A stretch of 64,000 nt of DNA. It comes from Capra hircus (taxonomy: Eukaryota > Chordata > Mammalia > Artiodactyla > Bovidae). The notes under the pieces were generated by a model that searched no databases, had not been told where the DNA came from, and worked only from the letters and a program-made list of their open reading frames with translations. Below are positions 1 to 10,487 of the stretch, in pieces. The stretch's first letter is position 1. Each line of letters opens with the position of its first letter. Where the stretch lies: positions 38,063,022-38,127,021 of the forward strand of contig NC_030824.1 of NCBI RefSeq assembly GCF_001704415.2. Reading direction: 5' to 3'. The translations under genes were made by a program, and so were the position numbers.

Positions 1-1010
1 AAATGCAAAGGAAAACCACACTGAGATATGATCTCACACCTATTGGAATGGCTGTTTTCAAAGAGATGAGATAACATATGCTGGTGAGGATGCAGAGAAA
101 AAGGAACCCTTGTGCACGGTTAATGAAAATGTAAACTGGTGCAGTCACTATGGAAAGCAGTATGGAAGCTGGTCAAAGATTTGAAAATGTAAGTACCATA
201 TGATCCAGAAATCCCATTCAGGAATTCTGCTGTTATCAGAAGAAAACAGAAACACTAACTCATAAAGATACATACACATCCTGTTTATTGCAACATTATC
301 TACAACAGCCAAGATATGTGTTGCTGCTTAGTCACTCAGTCATGTCCAACTCTTCGCGACCCTAAGGGCTGTAGCCTGCCAGTCCTCTGTCCATGGGATT
401 CTCCAGGCAAGAATACTGGAGTGGGTTGCCATGCCTTCCTACACGGGATCCTCTCAACCCAGAGATCAAACCCAGGTCTCCCGAATTGCAGGCAGATTCT
501 TTACCGCCTGAGCCGGAAGACCAAAATTACTGGCATGGGTCACCTCTCCCTTCTCCAGGGGATCTTCTGACCCAGGAACTGAACCAGGTTCTCCTGCATT
601 ATAGGCAGATTTTTTACTAGCTGAGCTACCAGGGAAGCCCAGTCTACATATGAAACAAAGTAAATGTTTATCAATGGAAGACTGGATCAAGAAAATGTGA
701 AATAAGTCTACATATATTGTTCAACCATAAAAAAGAATGGAATCTTGAAACTGGTGACAACATGCATGAACCTTAAGGGCATAAAGCTAAGTGAAAGAAG
801 TCAGAGAAAGACAAATACTATATGATCTCACTTATATGGGGATGTGAAAAAAAAAAAAAAAATCACAGGCTCCCAGATACAGAGAACAGATTGGTATTAG
901 CCAGAGGTGGAGGGTGGTGATCATTTTGTGATATATACAAATATTGACTCACTATGTTATGCACCTGAAACTAGTACAGCATTGTATTTAAATTATACTT
1001 TAACTAAAAA
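1..1010 (+). mobile_element. LINE-1 3' end (end of ORF2 plus 3' UTR), interrupted by a SINE
   Basis: Sense-strand L1 end: the conserved stretch on a patient-style series of 'ATATGATC...' , 'AGAAAACAGAAACACT' and 'GCCAAGATATG' words lies at 190-318, the 'CATAAAAAAGAATGGAATC' word at 726-745, and the terminal 'CACCTGAAACTAGTACAGC' word near 962. The element resumes after the SINE at 319-641. It is heavily mutated, has no open reading frame, contains an A16 run at 847-862 and starts beyond the window edge. Confidence 0.85.
319..641 (-). mobile_element. Bov-tA-type SINE with two tandem tRNA-Glu-derived modules, nested in L1
   Basis: Antisense SINE: 'AGTCACTCAGTCATGTCC' near 330 is the reverse of the element's 3' part, and 'ACCAGGGAAGCCC' at 628-640 is the reversed 5' head. 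A second tRNA-derived module follows the first from about 512. The L1 words on either side join when it is removed. Possible imperfect TSD: AAGATATG before and CTACATATG after. Confidence 0.85.
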
Positions 1011-1397
1011 GATACAGAATTCTAAAAAGGAATTTACTAATAAGCACAAATAGATGCAGGCGCTGTCACATATGTGAATCTAAGGATATATGATAGTTTG
1101 TATTAATAAATAGTATTTATAAATTATTAAAATATGTAAAACTCTCATAAATATACTAAATCATTTATATACCTGGAAAACCAGTGTCTTTTAATACTTT
1201 AAAATATTTACTAGCAGTTCATCTTCACTTCTTTGTAATAAAACATTAATGGGGAAGCATTTTTTGAAATTAAAAAATTTGTGAGTCTTTATGAACCTTT
1301 GAATCTTTGCCAGGAATGGCTTGCGAATCTTTGCCAGAAATGACAAGGCCATGAAAGGCAAAGAGTATGACTTTAGATTCATAAAAGCTGAAATGCA
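1011..1397. other. AT-rich DNA, nothing recognised
   Basis: I see no repeat family, open frame or structured motif here. Confidence 0.5.
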
Positions 1398-1510
1398 ATC
1401 TGAACTCTGCCTCAGACCAGCATTGTGATTTGGGAAGTCACTGAACCTCTCTGGGTTATTTTCCAGTAAGGGTTCGGAATGATCAATTCTAAGACTTATT
1501 TCAACTCTAG
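1398..1510 (-). mobile_element. MIR SINE fragment, antisense
   Basis: 'GACTTGGGCAAGTCACT...AACCTCTCTG' type core is recognisable as 'TTTGGGAAGTCACTGAACC' at about 1429-1447, followed by the usual 'TCTCTGGGTTATTTTCC' equivalent. Strongly diverged, as expected of MIR. Confidence 0.65.
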
Positions 1511-1631
1511 TCTCCCTCACAGTTAGTTGGTTCTGATAGATAATTTAAGCTGGGAGTAAAGAGTAAGAAAATATGTTTCAGTCACTTTATTCTTTTCCAT
1601 TTTCCTCTGATTTCATGCCTTGCTCTGCCAG

Positions 1632-2068
1632 TAATAATAACAACAACTATCATTGGATGCTCAGTTTGTGCCAAGTTCTGAGCTAAGCCTTTTGTTCACC
1701 AATTTTCCATCCTAGCTGTCCTCTGAGTTAAAGCCTGCTAGTACTATTTCAGACCCACGTAAACTGAAACACGAAGTTAAGCATCACTTTGGAGCTTCCC
1801 TGGTGGCTCAGACAGTAAAGAATCTGCCTGCAATGTGGGGACCTAGGTTCAATCCCTGGGTTGAAGGAACTGGCAATCCACTCCAGTACTCTTGTCTGGA
1901 GAATTCCATGGACAGAGGAGCCTGGTGGGCTACAGTCCATGGAGTCACCAAGAGTCAGACATGACTGAGTGACTAACACTTCCTATTGCTTTGACAATTA
2001 CACAGTGTTAAAGCAGGGCTGGTGTTGACATCTGGGACCAGAACCCATGCTCTTAACAGTTAACCAGT
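1632..2068 (+). mobile_element. MIR SINE, split by a Bov-tA insertion
   Basis: The left part has the MIR opening (transport of 'TAATAATAACAACAACTAT' through 'GCTCAGTTTGTGCCAAG'). The right part has the MIR ending: an ACACAG word near 2001, then 'GAACCCATGCTCTTAAC' at 2041-2057. The two halves rejoin in register when 1792-1984 is removed. Confidence 0.75.
1792..1984 (+). mobile_element. Bov-tA SINE nested in MIR
   Basis: Sense SINE from 'GCTTCCCTGGTGGCTCAG' (1794) to 'GACTGAGTGACTAACACTT' (about 1980). The imperfect TSD is ATCACTTTG at 1783-1791 and ATTGCTTTG at 1985-1993. The 5' head is the tRNA-Glu-derived pol III promoter region; the rest is the ruminant BovA body. Confidence 0.93.
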
Positions 2069-3124
2069 GGGCCCTTTGCCAGCGTGGGGGAAGCTGGGGT
2101 CCCCATAGCCAGAAGAAGAGCCTCTGCTTCTACATCTGTCATTGATTTCAGTCAGAGACCCCTAACTCTGCCATACTCTGAAGCCCATGTGTTGCAAAGT
2201 GGAATGTTGTAAGAGGTCAGAAAGACGGAGCAGGGGTTCTCAGAGACAGTGTCTGTTTTCAGGAGTATGGACCCAGTTGCTCTCGGACTATAGGTTGGCC
2301 TCAGCATAACTGTAACAATCTTGCAAATAGGTTGGGAAAAACATGAATGGGAACAGAAGCTAATATTTACAGTTTCCCTTTGGTCTGTTTGCTGACCCCA
2401 GGGTTTTCAAAACTCTGGGACATTGACCAGCCAATTTAGATCCATTTAGTGATTTTCACCTAGCTTTCAAAAATTAAATAGAATCAAACATTCCAGAGTT
2501 CGTTGTAAGTATTAACAGTAAAGAAAACGCTTTTTTTTTTTTTTTTTTGGAAATGCTTGTTTCTTAAGAATGCATGTGTGTGTGCCTGTGTTTGCTTACT
2601 GGGTCATAACATGAAAGGTATTTCTCGTTGTGAGTAATATTCAGAAAAGTTTGAACTCTACCATAAAGATAGAAAGAGGAAAAGGGTGAAGATCAAGCTT
2701 ACTGTGTTTGTTTTTACAAGGTGATCAAAATGTTCTGTTTACACATCATGAGAGTTTAAATGTGAACCAACTATACCTTCTCCACCTAGATTTAAACTCT
2801 TCCTCAAATGATGTCATTTCAGTGATCTTAGCCAAGAAGAAACAAAACATTACTATTCTCCTACCAATCGTGTTTGTAGGGAAATGTGAAAATATCAGTC
2901 TCCTATCCATTTTGCCTTGAAAAGAGATGCTTATTGTTAGGCTATTTTTCTTCTCTTTAACTTTTCTTTTGCCAATTTTTTTTCCAGTCATGTTTTCCTC
3001 AAGTGTAATGCTCCCCCAAATATCATTAATCTTGTACAACAAAGATTTTACTAGTTACATATTTTAAAGCAAGAAAAGAAAATACAAGTAAATAACATGA
3101 GTGCTCAAGTTCAGGATGGTTTGT
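2069..3124. other. Unassigned DNA with a T18 tract
   Basis: A homopolymer of 18 T lies at 2531-2548 and a short GT-rich stretch follows at about 2575-2590. The 70- and 98-codon open frames here overlap each other on opposite strands, match nothing I know and are rejected. Confidence 0.5.
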
Positions 3125-3239
3125 TTCTGAGTATACCAATTCCACTTATAAGCCATGTTACCTCGTATAATTTTCTCATGCTTCCCAAGCCCAGTTTCCT
3201 CATACATGAAATGGGGTCAATAACAATTATTGTTCCACA

Positions 3240-4120
3240 TGCCCCTGTACCACCCACGCCCCTGCCTCCAGCATCTTCCTCCCGTATCACTGCACTAATG
3301 GCTGATAGCATACCCACTTCCACCCTTGCCCCCTTCTGGTCTGGCTCCACTTAGGGGACAGAGTGCTCTTTCTAAAATATGAGTCAGATCACTTCAGTTT
3401 CCTGTCTGAAACTTTCCAACGGGTGTATTCATGTATAATTTAGTTTGGGTTGTGTCTGCCATCATCTCCTAGCTCTCTTGCCCAAACTCATTCTATCTGA
3501 ATAATCTGTAGCCTTCTTCATGTTCCTTCATCTCCTGGAACTCGTTCTTACTTCGGGGCACTTAGTCTTGGCTCTCCCTGCACCATTTTCTCCCAGATAT
3601 TTGCTTAAATACACTCTCACACCATTCCTGTATCTGGTAAAATGCCATTTCCCTGAAATACACAGCCTCTGCCTTCACCCTTTATCTCATTGTCTTATTT
3701 AGTATCATCTTAGCATTTATCACTAACTAACATTGTATCAAATATTAGTCTATTGGTTTTTTTGTCTGCTCTGGGCTTTCCTGGTGGCTCAGAGAGTAAA
3801 GGATCACCATGCAAAGCAGGAGACCTGGGTTTGATCCTTATATTAAGAAGATCCTCAGGAGAAGGGAATGGCTACCCACTCCAGCATTCTTGTCTGGGAA
3901 AGCCCTTGGACAGAGGAGCTTGATGGGCTACAGTCCATGGTCTACACTTGGACGTAACTGAGTGACTAAGCATCCACACACTATTACCTGTCCTATCTCA
4001 CTAGAGTATCATTTCCATGAGGGAAGGAACTTTGTCTTGTTTACTGTCGTGTTTGTGCAAAACCTCCTAAACCATGCCTGGCATGCTGTAAGTGCTAAAT
4101 TGTTGTTGAATAAATAATAA
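3240..4120 (+). mobile_element. L2 LINE 3' end, itself split by a Bov-tA
   Basis: Degenerate L2: 'CCACCCTTGCCCCCTTCTGG' at 3320-3339, 'CAGATCACTTCAGTTTCC' near 3385, and the classic terminal block 'CATGAGGGAAGGAAC', 'CATGCCTGGCATGCTGTAAG' and 'TTGTTGAATAAATAA' at 4016-4118. The last block is the signature of the L2 3' terminus. Confidence 0.75.
3773..3981 (+). mobile_element. Bov-tA SINE nested in L2
   Basis: 'GGGCTTTCCTGGTGGCTCAG' head at 3773-3792, 'GGAGACCTGGGTTTGATCC' B-box region at about 3818-3836, and a BovA body ending in 'GAGTGACTAAGC'. Moderately diverged. Confidence 0.9.
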
Positions 4121-4442
4121 AATATATTTTAACCCCTTGAGGGGTTGTATGTGGATTAAATAAAGTGATAAAAATTTTCGTGAAAATGTTTGGCACAAAA
4201 CTAGCACTAAATGAATGACAGCTAATTTTGTCAAAGCTGAATTTTATTTTCACATGCAGTCGGTACTTATTAACAGGATAAAACACAATACGCATTTAGT
4301 TTTCTGTAGTTGTTAGGCTGCTGTGATGATTTTTTTGTATCAATGTATCTGGAAAATGATACTCCCATTTGGTCAGACGTTCTGGATGTTTTTGTGAGGG
4401 TTTTATTTTAACTTTAAAAGGTTTTTTTAATTAATAAATTAC

Positions 4443-4991
4443 TTTTGGGCTGTGTTGGGTCTTCACTGCTGTATGCTGGCTTTGTCTAGTTGCTATGAGT
4501 GGGGGCTACTCTTCATTGCGGTGGCTTCTCTTGTTACGGTTTCCCTGGTGGCTCAGACGGTAAAACATCTGCCTACAATGCAGGACACCCCGGTTCGACC
4601 CCTGGGTCAGGAAGATCCTCTGGAGAAGGAAATGGCACCCCACTCCAGTACTCTTGCCTGGAAAACCCCATGGACGGAGGAGCCTGGTAGGCTACAGTCT
4701 ATGGGGTCGCAAAGAGTCGGAGGAAACTGGTAGGCTGCAGACTATGCGGTCGCAAAGAGTCAGACACGACTGAGCGACTTCACTTTCTTTCTTTCTCTTG
4801 CTGTGGAGCACAGTCTTTAGAAGACCAGGCTTTAGTAGCTGCTCTCGTGGGCTCTAGGGCAGAGGCTCAGTTGTGGTGGTGCATGGGCTTAGCTGTTCCA
4901 CTGCATGTGGACTTTTCCTGGACCAGGGATTAAGCCCATGTCCCCTGTGTTGGCAGGTGGATTCTTGTCCACTGCACCACCAGGGAAATCC
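4443..4991 (-). mobile_element. CHR-type SINE antisense, split by a Bov-tA
   Basis: The antisense CHR body ('GGGCTGTGTTGGGTCTTC' at 4448, 'GTTGCTATGAGTGGGGGCTA') continues after the insert with 'CTGTGGAGCACAG...' and ends in the reversed tRNA-derived head 'CACTGCACCACCAGGGAAATCC' (cut short here) at about 4970-4991. CHR SINEs are shared by ruminants, hippos and whales. Confidence 0.8.
4534..4792 (+). mobile_element. Bov-tA SINE nested in CHR, with an internal tandem duplication
   Basis: Head 'TTTCCCTGGTGGCTCAG' at about 4540. TSD TTCTCTTG at 4526-4533 and 4793-4800. A segment of about 37 bp near 4685-4721 recurs at 4727-4763, making the copy longer than normal. Confidence 0.88.
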
Positions 4992-5089
4992 ATGAGGGTG
5001 TTTTGGATGAGTTTATTTACACATAAATTGGTAGACTTTGAGTAAAGCAGATTACCATCCACAATGTGGGTGGACTTCATCCAATCAGT

Positions 5090-5545
5090 GTGAAAGGCCT
5101 GAATCCTCCAGCTGACCGCCCTTGGACTTCCTCAGCAATATTGACCCTCCCTGGTTCTACAGCAGGGTGACTTTGGACTTGAGCTTCAACTCTCTCCTGA
5201 GTCTCCAGCCTGCCGACCTACCCCACACTACTTTGTTTCATCAAGACTTCTCAGTTACATCTGTCAATTTCTTAAAATAAACCTCTTTCTGTATATATGC
5301 ATGGATGCGCAGTCACTTCAGTTGGGTCGGACTCTTTGTGACCCTATGAATTCTCCAGGCAATACTGGAATGAGTTGCTATTTCCTCCTCCAGGCGATCT
5401 TTACGGCCCAGGGACTGAAATTGCATCTCTTGCATTAGAGGTGAATTCTTTAACACTGAGCCACTGGGGAAGCCCTTCTGTATGTATACTTGCAATTGGC
5501 TCTGTTTCTCTGGAGAACCCTGAGAATACCCTAACGCAAATACTT
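5090..5545 (+). mobile_element. Ancient LTR-like mammalian repeat (MaLR-type 3' end), split by a SINE
   Basis: 'CTCCAGCCTGCCGACC', 'GACTTCTCAGTTACATCTG', 'CAATTTCTTAAAATAAACC', then after the SINE 'GGCTCTGTTTCTCTGGAGAA' and 'CCCTGAGAATACC'. This word order is common to an abundant old mammalian repeat whose exact subfamily I cannot name with certainty. Confidence 0.5.
5299..5475 (-). mobile_element. Bov-tA SINE, antisense
   Basis: The near-perfect TSD is TTCTGTATATAT at 5287-5298 and TTCTGTATGTAT at 5476-5487. The reversed head 'GGGGAAGCCC' closes the element at 5466-5475. The body is shortened compared with other copies. Confidence 0.9.
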
Positions 5546-5889
5546 TCAATCTACCATCTAGTCTCTATTACGTCGTCTAGCATCAGAGAAAATAACGTTA
5601 GGAATCTTTTTCTCATAATGTACCGTGTTTGCCTAGCAGCTCAGAATGGCGGCTGCATGTCTCAGCCAGTCTGGGTTTTTGCGTTATAGTCACAGTATGG
5701 AAGCTTCACTTTAGAAAATAATTGAGTCCTCACACAGCCACAGCGAAGTTAGGAAGAAGCAAATGGTGCACAATCTAGTATCTCTCTCTTTCACCAAAGA
5801 GGAAAATCTTTTTACAGATGCCTCCCAAATCACTTCCGTTTATGTCTTACCAACATGAGTGTCTTCACTTTCCCATACCTTACCTGCAA

Positions 5890-7087
5890 GGGATGCTGTG
5901 AAAGTGCTGCACTCAATATGCCAGCAAATTTGGAAAACTCAGCAGTGGCCACAGGACTGGGAAAGGTCAGTTTTCATTCTAATTCCAAAGAAAAGCAATG
6001 CACTTCTGCTTTATTGACTATGCCAGAGCCTCTGACTGTGTGGATCACAATAAACTGTGGAAAATTCTTAAAGAGATGGGAATACCAGACCACCTAACCT
6101 GCCTCCTGAGAAATCTGTGTGCAGGTCAGGAAGCAACAGTTAGAACTGGACATGGAACAACAGACTGGTTCCAAATAGGGAAAGGAGTACGTCAAGGCTG
6201 TATATTGTTACCCTGCTTATTTAACTTATATACAGAGTACATCATGAAAAATGCTGGGCTGGATGAAGCACAAACTGGAATCCAGATTGCCAGGAGAAAT
6301 ATCAATAACCTCAGGTATGCAGATGACACCACCCTTATGGTAGAAAGAGAAGAACAACTAAAGAGCTTCTTGATGAAAGTGAAAGAGGAGAGTGAAAAAT
6401 TTGGCCTAAAGCTCAACATTCAGAAAACGAAGATCATGGCATCTGGTCCCATTACTTCATGGCAAATAGATGGGGAAACAATGGAAACAGAGACAGACTT
6501 TATTTTGGGGGGCTCCAAAATCACTGCAGATGGTGACTGCAGCCATGAAATTAAAAGATGCTTGCTCCTTGGAAGAAAAGTTATGAGCAGCCTAGACAGC
6601 ATATTAAAAAGCAGACACATTACTTTGCCAACAAAGGTCCATCTAGTCAAGGCTATGGTTTTTTCAGTAGTCATATATGGATGTGAGAGTTGGACTACAA
6701 AGAAAGCTGAGTGCTGAACAATTGATGCTTTTGCTCTGTGTGTTGGAGGAGGCTCTTGAGAGTCCTTGGGACTGCAAGGAGATCCAACCAAGGAAATCAG
6801 TCCTGAATATTCATTGGAAGGACTGATGTTGAAACTGAAACTCCAATACTTTGTCCACCTGATGCGAAGAGCTGACTCACTGGAAAAGACCCTGATGCTG
6901 GGAAAGATTGAAGGTGGGAGGAGAAGGGGATGACAGAGGCTTGAGATGGTTGGATGGCATCATCGACTCAATGGACATGAGTTTGAGTAAGTTCCGGGTA
7001 TTGGTGATAGAGAGGGAAGCCTGGCATGCTGCAGTCCATGGGGTCGCAGAGAGTGAGACATGAATGAACGACTGAACTGAACTGAAT
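5890..7087 (+). mobile_element. BovB LINE, 5'-truncated, with internal deletion
   Basis: Begins around 'GCTGTGAAAGTGCTGCACTC' and runs to the (GAACT)n-type end at 7071-7087. Compared with the copy at 52841-54148, about 209 nt are missing at a junction near 6001. The 3' part (6718-7087) has extra frame breaks. The 5' end of the full-length element, including the endonuclease region, is absent. Confidence 0.93.
5998..6717 (+). pseudogene. BovB reverse transcriptase remnant
   Basis: An open frame of 239 codons from the central and C-terminal part of the BovB (RTE-clade) reverse transcriptase. It reads FIDYAR near residue 5, the RQGC fingers/palm motif near residue 66 and an intact YADD catalytic box near residue 112. 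The ATG arises beside the internal-deletion junction, so it is not the native start. The native reading frame stops at TGA 6715-6717, where the CGA arginine codon seen in copy 31426-31941 has decayed. Known family role: target-primed reverse transcription of LINE RNA. Here there is no endonuclease domain, no RT N-terminus and no full C-terminus, so no activity is expected. Confidence 0.85.
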
Positions 7088-7421
7088 TGGACCTGCAAGG
7101 GAAGTTGGGTTTTGTATTTCTGAGCCAGTTATTTAATTTTTATAAGTTTTAATAGTCCTAATTGTATCATATAGGATAAATAGAGACACTAATCTGTTTC
7201 TACTTTATTTGAAAGCACTTTTTTTCACTAAAATTTCTTGAAAAAGACTATAAAATTAAACTTTTATTTAAATTTTTATTTTATTTACAATTAATATTTT
7301 ATTTACAAAGACCCTGTATTCTTTATGGTAACATATCTGAATCTTTCAAATGCCTAAAGATAATTTGATTAACAATGTGAAAAGAAAATATTACTATAAA
7401 TTTTAACTATTTCAAACATTT
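7088..7421. other. AT-rich DNA, nothing recognised
   Basis: Low-complexity A+T-rich sequence between BovB and the next SINE; no motif supported. Confidence 0.5.
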
Positions 7422-7604
7422 GGTTTTAGTTGTTCAGTCGTGCCTGGCTCTTTGTGACACCATGGACTGTAATCAGCCAGGCCTCTCTGTCCATGGAATG
7501 CTCAAGGTAAGAATACTGTTGTGGGCCCTTCTCCAGGGAGTCTCCTCGACCCAGGGATTAAACCTGGGTCTCCTACATTGCAGGCAGCTTGTTTCCCACC
7601 TGAA
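7422..7604 (-). mobile_element. Bov-tA SINE, antisense
   Basis: TSD CAAACATTT at 7413-7421 and 7605-7613. It contains the reversed body 'TGTCCATGGAATGCTC' and the reversed B-box 'GGATTAAACCTGGGTCTCC'; the reversed tRNA-derived head is shortened. Confidence 0.87.
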
Positions 7605-7867
7605 CAAACATTTAGTTACATTTAAAATGTTACTTATTTGCAAAAAAAGAAAAAAAATTGAAGCAGTTTACAAAAAAATAGTGTAAACATTATTTAAAAG
7701 CTTTAAAAACAAAATCAGAGACCATTTAGTTAAAGAAATGAACATAAATTCCCCTGAAATTTGTTAATTACTGGAAGAGAATATAAAATTTAGCACTATA
7801 TTTCTTAAAGTAAAAATAAAGAAATAAACAATGAGTCAGATCATTAATATTCCCATAAGAAGAAATA

Positions 7868-7985
7868 CATATACATCTTTAAAGTGTTTTAGGACAGGGA
7901 ACCATTTATTTTTCCATGTTTGTATCATTTTGGCCTGGCCAAATACCTTGAATTTTAGGTCTTAAAACATATTTGTTTAACTGAA
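7868..7985 (+). mobile_element. Possible L2 3' terminus
   Basis: 'AGGACAGGGAACCATTTATT', 'TTTGTATCATTTTGGCCTGG' and 'ATATTTGTTTAACTGAA' follow the spacing of the L2 terminal block, but divergence is high. Confidence 0.4.
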
Positions 7986-8924
7986 CTTAACTGTCACCAA
8001 AGCTATCTTTTATGTTATATTTATTTGAGAAAGATACAGCATGGCTACTGATATAAAGGACATCAGTAAATATAATGGGCAAGATATTCCAAAACAGGTT
8101 TGAGAAGATGCAGAAATGTTCTTCATATAGTACTTTTTCAATTCTAGTCTATATAGATTTAATCTTGGTAAAACCAGTTTTAAAGAGTTAAGCATGGTCT
8201 TAGAAATTCTTATTCAAATATAATATTACAGTTAAACATTTATTTACTATTATAATTGGTTAAAGCATTAAAGACTTAGATATTTTAGATCTGGTCCTTG
8301 TATTCCAGGAATTCACAAGACAGCTAATTTGGAACTGGCTTCACTGACAAGCTCTGAAATGTTGATGTTCTGTACAAGTTTGACTAAAGATAAGGCAATA
8401 TAATTTATATCTGCTATTTTTGTTAACCAAACCTAATATATATTTCACCTAGACTCAGAGGGCTGTCCAAATTTTGCACAGAAAACTATGCCTGTGAGTC
8501 CAGAACTGTCCACAGGAGATAAAATTGCTTTGAATTCTTGATTTTGATCCCAAAGTCTGTTTCATACAGAATGAAAGAGGAAAGTTGGCCTAGGAATTTA
8601 AAAGTAGGTTTTGTCAATTAGGCATTTCAGTCATTAAACATCCTTAGTATGGCTCCCAACACAATTTGCTTTTGAATAATGTCACATAGTAATGCTCTTA
8701 ACCAAAATTAATAGGAATATATACATCCACATTTGACTTGAATTGCTGGATTCAACATTAGTATTTATACCGGAAACTGGGAAAATATGGAGCCAAAATC
8801 AACAATTTTTGTTGCTGTCCTTTTTGCCAGCAAATGGTCAACAGATCTGAGTGCTTCTGAAGGACGATTGGCCTATACTAATGAAATACATCAGCAGTGA
8901 AAAAAGTAGTAGGCATGTATAGTA
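7986..8924. other. Unassigned AT-rich DNA
   Basis: No repeat family, tandem array or convincing open frame seen over about 0.9 kb. Confidence 0.5.
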
Positions 8925-9545
8925 GACAAATTCTAAATTTCTCCCTAAGAGTTCTAGCCCCTAATGTTTACATACTTTCTCCCATTCAATTAAACGCTGG
9001 GCAGGTACTGCTATGAGTTGATTTTGTTTTTGTTTTTGGGGCTTTTTGTTGTTGTTGTTGTTATTTTCTGTGAATTGATTTTAAAGATATAATTAAGGTC
9101 CCAAATTGGCTGATTTTATTATGGGGAGATTATCAATGTGGGTCTTTAAAAGTATAGAGTTTTCTCTAGATGGTTGCATTAATGAAAGTCAGAGACACAT
9201 TTTATTTGACCTGGAAGAAAGTAATCATTCACATTGTGATGGGCTGTGACAGCTACATGGCGAGAAACTGCAGGAAAGATCTAGGAGAAGAGAATGTCCA
9301 CGGTCAACAGCTACACGGAAAATAGGGACCTCAGTTCTACAACCACAAGGAAATGAATACTGCCCAAACACAGTGAGCTTGGAGGAGAACCTGGAAATTC
9401 AACCAACACCTTAATTTCAGTCTGGTGAGATTCTGGGCAGAGAATCGTTCATGGTGTATTAGACTCTGACCTATAGAAACTGTGAGATAATAAATTTGTG
9501 CTCCTTTATGCTAATAAATTTGTGGTGATTTGTCACACAACATGC
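8925..9545 (+). mobile_element. MLT1-type (MaLR) solo LTR
   Basis: In order: 'TCTAGCCCCTAATGTTTAC', 'GATATAATTAAGGTCCC', 'ATTATGGGGAGATTATC', 'GTCAGAGACAC', 'GAAACTGTGAGATAATAAAT' (9477-9496) and a terminal 'GTGGTGATTTGTCACACAAC'. This is the MLT1 word order, including the polyadenylation region. A (GTT)n run at 9047-9064 expands the interior. Confidence 0.75.
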
Positions 9546-10487
9546 ATTTTAATGCAAAATAATACAATATGCATTTTATTAGTTTAATATAGAGACAAAT
9601 TATTAGATACATTGAGTAGATTCAACTATTTTATATATATTTTAGAATCTCTGCTTAAAACATACAAAAGTCATTTCTTCTATTTTTAGTTTTATATACA
9701 GTAATTTAATTCCACATGTAAAAATGTACAGAGAAAGAAAAGCGTTGAGCATATTTTGAGTCCACCAAGTAGTCTCATTAAGGTGTTGTGTTAGGTATTT
9801 GAAAGAAATTGTAAACAACACTGGAAATTTCAACAACAACAACAACAACAAAAGAAAACCATGTCAAGGATGACAAAGGAATTCATTTATTATTCAGTGG
9901 CAATGTAAATTACTGAACGTTTTGGAGTGGTTGGCAAGCCAATTAGGGTTGTACAGCAGGAAGATTTCTCCTAACTGTAAGGCATAATTGTAATAGACCA
10001 TGTTAAATATTGTGCCACGAGCCTACATATAAATAGTAGGATAGAGATGTAGTTTTAAAGTCTAACATTCTAGTGTTTAGGTTTGAGTGTGATTATGGCA
10101 CTTGTAGTGCTATTAACAAATATATGTAAGTTGCATGTAATAAGTTTTAGGACAAAGATGATAAATAAAATTTGAGATACTGGGAAATCATACAAATGAT
10201 GGGATGGACAAGCAGTGGGATATTGACAAAAATTCCAAAGAGAGATAATTGCTGCAGAGATCATTGCTTCAAATCTTCAAATAGATTTGAAGTTATTAGA
10301 GTGTGAGTTTATGGCAGGTGCCCATTAAATGGGAAAAAAGACAAAAAGTGGAGGAAACAAGAACATATCAGTGAGAAAATGCTACATCCAGACGACAGGA
10401 AACAGAGAAAAAATTTAAAAGGCTATAGCTTTTATAAGAGGATGTGAGAACAGTTGTCATGGTTTGAAGGACAGGATATATCACCCA
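9546..10487. other. Unassigned AT-rich DNA with a (CAA)7 run
   Basis: A CAA trinucleotide run lies at 9831-9851. No other structure recognised. Confidence 0.5.

Larger units (their letters stand above)
3125..4235 (-). mobile_element. MIR SINE antisense, split by an L2 fragment
   Basis: Left piece 3125-3235 has the antisense MIR core 'CAGTTTCCTCATACATGAAA' then 'TGGGGTCAATAA'. Right piece 4131-4235 has the continuation 'GGGTTGTATGTGGATTAAAT' and the antisense tail 'GGCACAAAACTAGCACTAAA'. The gap between them is filled by L2. Confidence 0.55.

Noticed and set aside
6420..6791. 123-codon open frame on the minus strand
   Set aside because: Antisense of the BovB reverse transcriptase remnant.
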